The position numbers were made by a program, and so were the translations under genes. This document shows positions 35,901 through 47,900 of a DNA stretch of 64,000 nt, piece by piece (position 1 is the stretch's first letter; every line of letters starts with the position of its first letter). Origin of the DNA: Vitellaria paradoxa (Eukaryota > Streptophyta > Magnoliopsida > Ericales > Sapotaceae); the NCBI GenBank assembly GCA_019916065.1, contig CM034234.1, forward strand, positions 6,856,342 to 6,920,341, given 5' to 3'. The notes under the pieces are model-generated. The model saw only the letters and a program-made list of their open reading frames with translations, was not told the DNA's origin and did not search any database.

Positions 35901-38900
35901 AAAATTATAAAAATTTTACCGTAGAATCTCTAACATGTCTAGTTTCATATATAAAATTTTTAGAAATAAATTTAATCTGTAGGTATCATTTTTATACCAA
36001 AAATCAAACTCCTGTCAGCACAGCAATTTAAAACAAACAGTCAATTTTCACGATTTTTGTAAAATCCATTTTAATTCAAAAAAATATGAAATTTTTACTG
36101 AATACTAGTTTGGATATGTACTCCCATATATAAAAATATTAAAAATTAATTCAACCTCTAAGTATGAATTTCATGTAAAAACAGTGTGCTGATCCTGGCA
36201 TAGAAATCCCAACCAAACAGTCAAGTTTGACTATTTTAATAAATTCATTTCAACTCCAAAAAGTATGAAATTTTTACAGAAAACTCATCTACATGTCTAA
36301 TTTAACATATAAAAGTTTCAAGAATTAAATCAATCTCTAAGTATGATTTTTATAGAAAAACAGTATACTCATTTCAATGTAGAAGTTCCAGAATTTCATA
36401 TAACAAAAAAAAAAAAAATCAATTCATAGAATAAGATTTCAACTCTTAAAAAATATATCAAACAAACACAATCCCACCTACCTCACTATACACGTAAATG
36501 AACGGTGAATAAAGCAATCAACACCAACTCAAGTTGGCCTTAAACACGATCCGGTAATCCTCTTTGAAACAAAAATTACGCGTTTTTCGAAAATTTCTCA
36601 ACGATCTTTACTAACGTACAACCGATAGCATGATTTTTCTCTCCCCCTCTCTCTTAAATTCGAAAAGCCACTATGAAAAATACAAAATTTTCTGGGTGAA
36701 ATATCATAGATGGTGAAGATATTTTAGGTAAAGTAAAGTGCTATCTAGGTGTATATATATATATATATATTTTGAAAAAAATTTTAAACAACCCAAGAGT
36801 CCCCCCTTTACCCACTCATACAAGCACCTAGAATAAATTTCCCATTCATATCTTCCACACTCCAACACTAAATTCAATTTTAGCTGTAACCCTTTGACCT
36901 CCCTCATGCACAATAAATCCTTGCCACCCTTCTTGGCCAATAAAAGTTCCCCTCCCCCTTTAACCAATCACCATCCAAGCACCTCTCTTCTCTTCCAATA
37001 AAAACTCACCTACTTATATATATAAATACTCCCCTAGCATTATACATATTCATGAAATTAAATAACATGCCACCCTAAAAAAAATTTAATTAAATAAAAA
37101 CATAAATGTAAATTAAACAAAAATCAGAATCAATAAAATTTTATTTGTCTAAATTTTCGGGTCTTTACAATGTCTTCGAACATTTGTTAGCCAAAAAAAA
37201 AAAAAGATAAAAATAAAAAAAAATAGCTCGTTCCCAGAAGTAAATATTAAATTTTTTATGCCATTAACATTTAAAAAACTGGTTTTGAATCTACTAAACA
37301 GGAGGTTAGCATAATTGGATTCATACAGTGATAATCTCAAACTACGCCAGATGACCACCTAATTCTCACGTTGGAAATTTTCATGGTGTATGTAAGCAAA
37401 AACAATGAACCCCATTGACAACACTAAAGCCATCCTCTTAGCTGAGTTTCCATAGTTACTTGCGGTATATGAACTCATGGTTACTTGCAGCACGACATAG
37501 ACACACTGATACAAAATTATTGAGACATGACATGAAGGGAACACGTTAATGACTAAATTTTCACTGTGTATATAAGCAAAAACAATGATCCCAATTGAGA
37601 ACACTAAAGCCATCCTCTTAGCTGAGTTTCAATTGTTACCTGTGGTATATGACCTCATGGAGTCATGGTTACTAGCAGCATGACATAGACATGATGCTGG
37701 TACAAAATTATCAAGACACAGCATGAAGGGAACACATTAATGACTATATATACACAAGAAATAACAATTACTTATTCATTTTCATAATAAAAATGAATTT
37801 TATCATTTATAAAAGATTTTATTACAAAAAAATTAGAAGTTTTAGGTTTTAAAATTCCTAAAATAAATTATAAGGACTTAATAAATGTAAATTCATATTA
37901 TTTTTATTTTATTATTTGATTCCAAGTTTATTTTTCAAAATTATAATATGTTTCATACATATCTAAGCCGTGAATATATGCATCTCTCACGAGTCCAAAG
38001 AGTGTAGGTATCCAACATGAAACTACACGAAGTGTTTGTGCTTCTTAGCTTCATAGCACTGAACTATTTGATAAAGATTTTTAAATAAACTAAAAACAAA
38101 ATAAATGTCTTTCTTTATGCATGAAGAGATGTATGCACATCAATAGCTCATAACCGGAACCATCTCCTACGAATCTATTTTCCTTTTTTGTTATCTAGCA
38201 TAATAAAAATCAAAAGGTACTCCCACGGAAATGCTCAATTGAACCTACCGAAAATCAATCAAGAAAATGAATGCGTGAAAAACCTTATGTAAAAATAAAT
38301 AAATAAATAAATAACTAATAAAATCATTGCATGTCAGATCCCATAAACATACCAAAGGCACAGGCATTTTTTCATGATGCAGTAATTCGGTTATACCCTC
38401 GGGCAATTGAGCCATCTGAAAGGAAGGGGAAAATACAAAAACAGATCAGAGGAGGAGTTAGAACACTCAATTGCATGATGCATAACACAATCGTAGTGTA
38501 TTAGGCAATAAAGGGAAACATGAATATTAAGTTGATATATCTATTGAAGACAATATATCAGCAGTTATTTGTGTATCTAAAACACAATTCTAAAACCATC
38601 CTTCCAAATAATGGATGTTGGTGGTCCAATTTATGAAAATTTCACTTCAGTCATCAAATCATTAAGCAACTGGGACCCAACTTAAAGTACTCATTTAAAG
38701 TTCATAAAAGTATCCAATGAAGTAAGACTTATGACTCATCCTATTTAGCACAAAAACGGATATCCTTTGCTTGTTAATTGTTTATCGGAATAACTCATAG
38801 GGGATATAAATTGGTTTCAGAATAATCGAGCTTTGATATATTACCTCATTTCGATCCCCAGTGCATTTCTCACCGATGAAGTGCCTAAGATATTCTTCAA

Positions 38901-41900
38901 ACTCTTCATCAGGAGCCTAAATTAAAAAATCAAGGAATGAAAAGATTGGTCTTAAAATCTGCAAACTGAAAACATATAGAGTTTCTCTCTTTGAATCACT
39001 TATTACTGGAGTCAATGAAGCCATGAAAGATATGATCAAGTTCTAAATAATCCCCATTAAGATAGGCGGATTGAGTAGCTCTTATAAGGTTTAACTGAAG
39101 AATGTTAAGTATTATATAGAAGTTTCAAATGAAGCTAAATTTCAGACCAATCTACCATAAATAATGGTCTCTTCTAGATACACATGCATGCACGCCCACA
39201 CACAAAGACTTACCAGACGAACCCCAAATGCTTTAGCAACACCTGCAACAGTAACATCTGAATGCAATGGGCCAACCCCTCCATATATGAACACCTGCAA
39301 TGACCAGCTCAAGATTGATCCACAAAAATAATCAGACTTTAGACGCCCCAAGACCAATAGGGATTAATTTATTTCACAACAGTGTCAAATGAAGTGTTCT
39401 ATTACTTTTTTCCTTCCTCTTCAAACAAGGATGAAAGAGCTCCAAAACAAAGTGCAAGACTTACGAGATCATTTGCAGATTTCCGCCGTTCAACTTCTTC
39501 AGCTACAGAATCTATCTGGATTTAGAAAGAATGTCATAAGAAATGGAGATCTAAAATGAGAAGTCAATATCTGGATAAAAGTTAGTCTGCATTCATCATT
39601 AGGAAAATAAAATTGCTTCTTGTGATTAGGTAGGAATATTTGGTTACAGTTTGCTAAACAATGGCAGAAGTCAAAACACATCTGTGTAAGAACTTCAAAT
39701 GTAAAATGGTACACTTCAAGAAGAAACAAATGGGAAAAAAATGATTAGGCTATACGAAAGTGTTTTCTTGGCTTAGGCTTTACAGCATATGGACCATGTG
39801 ATGATTAATTACTTATGAATAGGATCAAGCTGTAGGAATCAAGTAGAACACCCATGCCTATATGTAGTCCATCAATTATTTATTTTTCTCCTGATCCTTA
39901 TGTACAAAAGTATCTCGGTCTCAAAATGGAAAAATATCTGATGGGCATTGCGTTTCTTCATTGGGACGCCCATCCACAGTAAATTGACCAAAGGTCCAAA
40001 AAAGTTCAACAGTCGTCAAGTATTTATTTATTCTGCTATGCTTAGGAGGAACACTGCTTAGAAGTTCTTCAAACAATTCTTACATCAATCCATGGATAGT
40101 AGATTGTAGGCTGGAGATATACAGGAAGACTTCATTTTAAAAAGAGTACCATACATTGTGGTTAGGATCAGAAATTGGTGCAAAGTTTTATGTTTCTAGT
40201 TGAATTCAACCTTGTTCTGTTGACAAAGAAGCAAAAGGAAAGGTAATGTCAAATTGTGCTCAAAAGAAGGGGCAAAATAAAATTTGACAAAAACAAGGTT
40301 AGGACTTATGAAGCTAAAAATTCCACAGCAAAAATGGAAAGTACGATGCTGGAGTAGGGGATTCAAGGATCTACAGTGATGAAGTGATGATCATGCTATG
40401 GCCAGGAAAGAGGAGAAAAAGCTATTGGCTCACTGCTCAGATAGAAAGCTAGCTGCCTTCCTGAGGAAATGAGCCGGAGAAAGAATTTGATTTTGTTACC
40501 TTCACTTATCAAAAAGAAGTTGCTTACTGGCTTAGAGAACACAAGTTAATTAGATATACCATGAATTTAGAGCTTAACCAGACATGTGCCGATAAGAAAG
40601 AAAATCAAGAAGGTATGGTAACATTCTACCGGCCCGCATATTAACACGGGAGTAGTAGAAGACAGATAGCATTTCAAATGCTTTAGTTTAGTGACTCAAG
40701 GATTGGTTGAGAGGCCCTTTGAGGTTGAGTTCTTCGTTGTGGTTACGACATTAGATAGTGGGAGGCCCACAGCCAATCCTTGAGTCAAGCAAGTGGGTAA
40801 AGAGATTTTATGGGCAGTAGGGTTTTAATGGGCCAGCCTAAGAACCTAAAAATGGTATGATTGTTTCCTCATATTAGTCAAATGGGTGTGCTTCAAAGCT
40901 CTGTTAAGTATTTACATGCTAGCATCTAGGGTTCAAAGAAAGGCGATATAGTAGGTAAGTAAAACTGTCATATATTTTTTTAGCGTCAATGCAGGACCTT
41001 TGCCTTGCAGTATTTTCCTCATAGTCCACAGGCTCCTGATTGACTTAGTTGTTATTTATCCAAAGGAATGAGATATACAATACAGTGCTTATGCCTAGGT
41101 GGAGTTATAACGCTCCAAAGGAATCATCAATACACTATACAGTGCTCATACCTAGGCAGAGTTATAATGCCACTAAATTACCCAGGGGAAAAAAAAAACG
41201 ACGACGACGACCAAAAAAAAAAAATCCAGGTAAAACATTATGTCATAGTAACTTACATCATTTCGGACCGCAGCAATTTGTGATACTGTCCAACCCATAG
41301 AACGGAGTTTTGTACACAAGGAAGGTCCCAATTTGTCCTCAATGGTTCCAAACCTGAGCTATGGAAACAATGGGCAAGCATCAGATACTACATAGATAAT
41401 GAATGAAGAAAATATAAATAGATGAACATATTAATCACAAGAAATGAGGGCCTTTATTGAAGTTTGAACAACTCTTTCCCAAAGAAGTTCGTGAACTCCA
41501 AACAACTAGGTATTCCGCAAGCCCCTAGCGTGCTGAAAACCAGCTAACACAATTGGCAATCATATCTCCGTCCAACTCCCATAATAAGGAATGGAGTTGC
41601 TAAGGTCACACATCAAATACTTCAATTATTATATATACGTCAGAAAGCATGTTTCATATACGTCAGAAAGGTATAGCTATGTCTATCCCATTGTCAAATA
41701 GGTAAATGGCATAAATTCTAGTGTTTAAAAAAAAAAAAAAGAAAGAAAGAAAGAAAGGCATCAAGTACTAATAAAATTCGAAAAAAAAGAAAAAAAAGCA
41801 TCAAAACCCAATCAAACAAATTTGAAGAGCTAATACATAACAATTTTGAACAAAACTGTGGAATGACAACTGCAGGATCTCTCTTTTTTTTTTACTAGTA

Positions 41901-44900
41901 AATAAATTGCATATTAAAGAGAACATCCAGGGAATGCAACCCATATACAAAAGATATTCACCTTAAACAACCAAGAGCCCTACAAACTACTTAAACCTTC
42001 ATGTGATCAACAAAATGAAGAGGGGGGGGGGGGGGAAACCTCTTTAGTTCATACACTGGCTCCTTCCTTTCTCCCCAAATTAGCCACAACAAGCCAAAAG
42101 GAACCAACCTGCACGCCTCCTTCCTATGAAGCACAAAACTTCAAAATGGGTGTCATATCCAAATTCAACAAATATCAGACACCGAAATACATGTCGGGCA
42201 TGCCACACGGCGTGTCCAATTACTTATCATATTGTTTTCTCTACAAATACACCTGAGCAGTTAAAACCCAAAAATCATAACATCTTCTATCATTTTTTGT
42301 TATTTTTTGTATGTTAAAATATGTTTTAGTCACTTACCAAAAAAAATTATGTTTTAGCTAGAGTATTTAAATATTGAATTAGTTTTTTTTAATATTATAT
42401 TCATATAAATAACTAATAAAATACATTAAATTATATATTTTTTCAATATTCACGCCATGTTAGTATCCTCATTTATTCAGAATTTTCATATCACATTTAA
42501 GTATCCATGATTCTTAAGACTTTTTCTAATTCCCCATCCTTCCTCTGTACCAAGTAAAGAGGCATCTAAAACATTATTTGGAAACACCCACAACATCCTA
42601 AAAGAAGCAAGCACATGAGACGATAACTCCAGCACATATCTACAATGGAGGAGACGAGACAGTCTTTGCATCAAACTTACAGATACAACACCAATTAAAT
42701 AAAATGGGTCTTCCTTCTATCAAGATGCCACCAGTAACTATTAAACTGTTGGCCACTAGCCACCTAGAGTTCCAAGCTATTAAAGAGGCGAACAACTTAA
42801 TTATTTATATTATTATTTTCTAGTCTCATAATGCCTCACTTTTTCAAGCAAACCAAACACGTAACTATTGAATTTAGGTTGGCGGTAACGCCAACAAGGT
42901 TTGAATGCAAGATTTTTACTTTCTTTATTTTCTTTGACATCAAGCTAAACTAAATTGCTTGAAACCAACTCACCTAAAATCTCAAGCTATTAAAAATAAT
43001 AACAACTTTCTTACTTGCATTATTTTGTACTCTTAATAGTAAAAATCACCATTCAATGCACACTACAGAAAGAGTCTCACCTTCCTTGGAGAACCACATG
43101 ACCAAATCCAAGCCCAAGGCTCAAACCTTAGTCTCCCCTCAAAGAGAGCCATATGAAAGAAGTTAACCCTAACTACCTGTCTGTAGAATCTGTCCATCAG
43201 ATGGAAACTTGCCCCTCCCTTCAAATCTTAACAGAATGGATGGCTAGAAAGAATTGCAAATGGCTCTCAACTTCCCAATCACAACAATCTCCTCAAAGAA
43301 ATATCCCAGATCACCTGTATGTGGATCTCCATGGAGCCTCCTTATCAATTGCCAAAGAGTATATGACTGAGAAAGCCTCTTTCAACCAAAAATCTCCACA
43401 CCAAATATGAAGCCAAAACTTCACCATGTCTCCTTTTTTCTAGCACTCAGCTTATGTTCTTCAAATACATCATCCAAGAATCCTTTGCATCTCAAGTTGA
43501 TCTCTACTTTTCCCTCGCTAGCCTTCTCCAAAACTTCTCCCAAACTTCAATAGCAATTTACCCAACAAGACTTTGGCAAAGATATCCACCTTTCTAATTC
43601 CAATCCCAAATCTCCCAACAAGTAAGTATATGGTTCAAAGTTGCATCGCAGTTGCTCAGCTCATGAAATTTTGATGCAATCACGGCATTGCGGCGCGGTT
43701 TCGGACGATGTGCAATTTTTAGATTTTTTTAACTTAAAACAAAAAACTAATTGAAAATTTCTAAATATTCTAAATAATAAAATTATGTACATAATTAACT
43801 ATTTTATAATACTTAAATTTTCATAATTCGTTTCACAAAAAAATTATAAAACTATTAAATAATGGAGTACTATTTTTTTTTTCAATCAGCTATTTAATAA
43901 TAGTGTTATATTCTTTTATTGAATCATATTATATATTAACTAATAATGTAGTATTTTTTTAACTAATATGATTCACAATATATTAATCACAATAGTTATT
44001 GTAATTTAATAATTTGATTTGTCAAAAATTATAACTATTTAATAACTAATATTACAAACTTATAATTTCATAATTTATTTCACTAAAAATAATTATAAAT
44101 TCATTGAATAACGGTTAACATCAATGGCCTGAAAGTCATTATTAAAAACAAAACCTCACGGCAGTTTGTGAAGAAAAAACATTTTTTAAGATAAGTTGTT
44201 ATCCAAATGAGATTGGAAAGAAACAGTAATAATAACTTGTAATTACTTTTTTCATAATTATTTTACCTTTTTTAAAATAAGTTGTGATCCAAATGATATT
44301 GGAAAGAAACAGTAAAGACTCTTTTTTTTCAAGTAAAGAAACAATAATTACAAGCAAGTCACTATTAAATATTTAATGACAATATTAAAGGGGTTTTTGG
44401 TTGGCTAAAATCAACCAAAACTCACCAACTTTTACCAATTTTTTGTACTTTTTTCCAATTAAATTTCATCACATATCACTTTTACATCAAATATTTCTAC
44501 TTTTACTGTACTTTTTGGTCAACCAAGCGCCTCCTAAATACTAAACATTAGAAGTAAAAGCAAATTATAAAAGAAGAGTAAAAAGATAAGCTTTCTATAT
44601 ACTGAAAAAAAATGTAAAAGAAACTTCTAGTCTTGGTCGACGATCGACATCCTGTGCGAGGGAGACTTGGTAGTTTTTGGCGATGATCAAATAGAGACTT
44701 CTAGTCTTTGACGATCCTGTGCGAAAGAGGGAAGGCGACAAACACCGACAACTCTAGCAAGGCAGCAGTTACCTAGGCAGAGGCTAACAACGGTTGCTAC
44801 TGCGGCGACAACTCTGGCGAGATTGTTTGCGACTAACAAGATCCAGATCTGACGAAAACATGTTAGGTCTCTCTCGCTATGCTCCAAATTTGGATTTTTT

Positions 44901-47900
44901 GGGTCAAATCTTATTTCTTTTTTATATTCAACTCGCCACTACATCGTTTGCATCACTAAGATATCGTCGTGATTTCTCCACGTCTCAGAGTATCGCAGCT
45001 AGCTCAGATTATCTCATCTACGAGAAATCAATTTACACAGTTGTGGTGATAATTGTTGACTTAGGCTGAGAGTTCAGTACAATCCCTCACAATACCGAGT
45101 CGAGATATCAAAATATCGGCTGTCTCGGCTGATACTTTGAACCCTGGGTGAGTAGCCCTATAGCCAAAAATTGCTGCCAATCATGCTTGTTTGAACCTTA
45201 CCCATGTGAATTAACGCCCAATTTTTTCAGATTCACCTTCAATCCGTACCATAGATTGCCTCAAAACATTACAATACACACCAAAGATAGATAACCTAAT
45301 TGACTAATACCTATCCAACAAAAAATGATAATGCCATCTACACATGTGAGAAGGGATGCCCCAAGCTATGATTCCTCTTGCCCACTTCAAATCCTGTCCA
45401 GAAACCTCCCTTCACTACCCTCCCAATCAACTTGCTCAAGGCCGTAATAAGAAGAATAAATAGATGATGGGAGATATAATTCCTTGCCAGAGGCCCTTGA
45501 AATATAAAAATTTGCTAATGCCCCATTCGCTAAAACTTTAAAAGTTTCACTATGGAAATATACTACCAAATCCACCTTCCCCACCTCTCTTCAAACCTCA
45601 TCCTTTTTCAAGTAGTCCAAGAGAAAACCAGAATTGACATTATCATATACTTCTTCAACATCTATTTTGCATATCACCCTAGGGACATCACCAATAATCA
45701 TAGAACTGACAACCACATTAGCCACCAAATATATGCCCACTAAGAATGGAAACAAAGTGGGCTTGATATCATTCAAGCAAAACACAAGGCTACTAGTTAT
45801 CATATTCGCGAAACACAAACCCAAGACAAGAGGGTTCTGGAATCCACCAAAGAACAGAGAAATAATTCTCAAAATAATAATATTATTCAATCAAAATTAA
45901 GACGTCAAGCAGCCAGAATGACTAGTTAATGAGAATGACCCTAGCCCTAATAATAAAATAGGAAACTCAAGAATCCTGAAATTCCAAAAACAGCAAAATT
46001 GAGATATTTGCATGATCCTAGAAATTATTTACTTCCCAATGATCACATAATTGATGGAAATCAATTCCAGATTTTATTCTATCGACAAATTACCAAATAA
46101 AAATTTCCTAGAACCGATTACTTTTACAAAATAATTTCTATTATTGAACATTTTGCTCCATCACATCTCCTACATCACCCACCTTCCATCATCATCATCA
46201 TCATCATAATAATAATAATAATAATAAATCTTGAAACTTTAGCACTAGATTTTTAAGTATACAATTTTGGTACAAGGAAAGGATTAAGAAAAAAAAAAAA
46301 AAAAAAATTTACATCCCACAAATGTATATTAATTTAGAGAGGCAAAAAATGTTCACTTATTCCTTTAATGTTATTTACATATTTCAAACACATAATTTTA
46401 GGTCATAATCAAGCAAACTTATCATTAGCTAAAGTAAAATATACGATTAGTTATTGTTATTGTTGTTGTTAATACTTTTTAATTAGTGCAATAACAAAGA
46501 ACTTACAGAATCTCGTCTCCCACAGCAATGATCGAAGCTGTATGCATGCCATTTTCATGCATATTCACACTTTCTAAGCCATTGCTAATGGCAGGAAAAC
46601 GTCCACAAACAGGAGGAGAATACTTCTTTGCTCTCCCTGCCCTTTCTAGTCTTCCATCTGGAAGCATATATGCAGGTCTAAATTTTTCTTTGCCATTGTC
46701 GGAACTGTTGATGCGCAATAATGCATTTGGAAATGTATCATGTGTGCTACCAATTGAAGTATAACTGTGAACATGAGAATTAACAAAATCGTAATTTTTA
46801 AATCAAAATGTAGAAACCAGTTTAACTTCAAAAAGAAAATTAGAAATACGTTGCACCACAAATCAAACAAACAATGATGTAGAAGAATTTCCAAGCCATT
46901 CAAAAGAATGATTACCCTTGATCATACAAACTACAGTATCGAACCTTGCAAGTTAAAAGGAATGCCCACACATCTCTGTCAAATGAACAAAAACAAATTA
47001 ATTCCTCATATTTAACAAAAGTAAGAGCGTTAAGAACAAGGTGGAGGAAATAGCATCTCCAATCTCTCTACAAGCAGGGCATGATACAGACATGGAAACA
47101 ACAACTAGTTACCAAATAAATAAATAAATGTCCCAAACAAACCACTGCAGTGTATGTTGCAACATTTGCAGCTGACAGCAATTATAATAGCAAATTAACC
47201 GTCCTACCTCATTAAATTTCTTAAAGCCAAATGAAAGGCAAGACCAAGCTGTACCAAGGAGCCAGAAAAATCAAAGCTGGGAAAAATTTTGCTCACAGCT
47301 TGAAACAATCCCAACATGATTTTTATCTTACTTTATTTTATTTTATTTGTGTGTGTGTGTCTGTGTGTTTTTTTTTTTGGGGGGGGGGGTTGGGGGGTGG
47401 GTGGGCGGATTTGGTATAAAGGAAATTATCTGACACTCTAGCTCCTAATATTGCTCAGAGAAGTAATTACTGAACTTGATGATTACATTGATTAGTGATA
47501 ACTTAACTGTAACTTTTTGCCCTTTTTTTGTTTGTTCTACTCACATAGCAAATGAATAAATTAGTAATTTGCTCCCAAAAGGACCCAAACTACCCTCAGT
47601 GTTTGCCAGGAAAAAATTAAAAAAAAAAAAAAAACACTATTGTTGTGCTTCAATATCTGCATGTAAAGCTCAAAGAACAGCAGAGACCTGTATGACCAAT
47701 CTAAGATTGGATTCACTCTCATGAAAGGTGGCCATCCAGGCGAACTAGGAGAGAATTGTTCTTGGCCTATCTGCAAGACAATGTTTAGAAAACAATGGTA
47801 ACATCTCCTCACTTTTAAGCATCTAAAGGGCTTATGAAAAAATTTAAACAATTTAGTGATTCGGGAGATTAAAAGTGCAGTACTGTACCGCAGTAGGATC

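Larger units (their letters stand above)
28911..37169. mobile_element. Solo-LTR-like sequence split by the copia insertion (intron 12)
   Basis: It begins TGTCACGCCCCGAAATCC, a start typical of large plant Ty3/gypsy LTRs, and ends GGGTCTTTACA, a matching type of end. Without the 5.3-kb copia element it is about 2.94 kb. No gag-pol, PBS or second copy is visible, so I infer a solo LTR or an unclassified repeat. The flanks share only ATG (28908-28910 and 37170-37172); a 5-bp duplication is not convincing. Its boundary assignment is weaker than that of the nested copia element. Confidence 0.5.
43090..45890 (-). pseudogene. Decayed LINE (L1-type) reverse transcriptase remnant in intron 7
   Basis: In broken minus-strand frames the order is that of a plant LINE ORF2. 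At 45590-45800 there is [20 protein letters not shown], matching the RT motif usually reading KLD.EKAYD.VNW.FLL. At 45390-45570 come a VLANG segment and a degenerate SRGLRQGDPLSP-like region. At 45150-45290 there is YGLKVNLKK followed by [12 protein letters not shown] sequence. At 43500-43640 there is [15 protein letters not shown], and at 43100-43420 a [17 protein letters not shown] region of the C-terminal zf-RVT part. Frameshifts and stops are frequent, so it is dead. A segment of roughly 80 aa is missing where another repeat sits. Confidence 0.72.
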
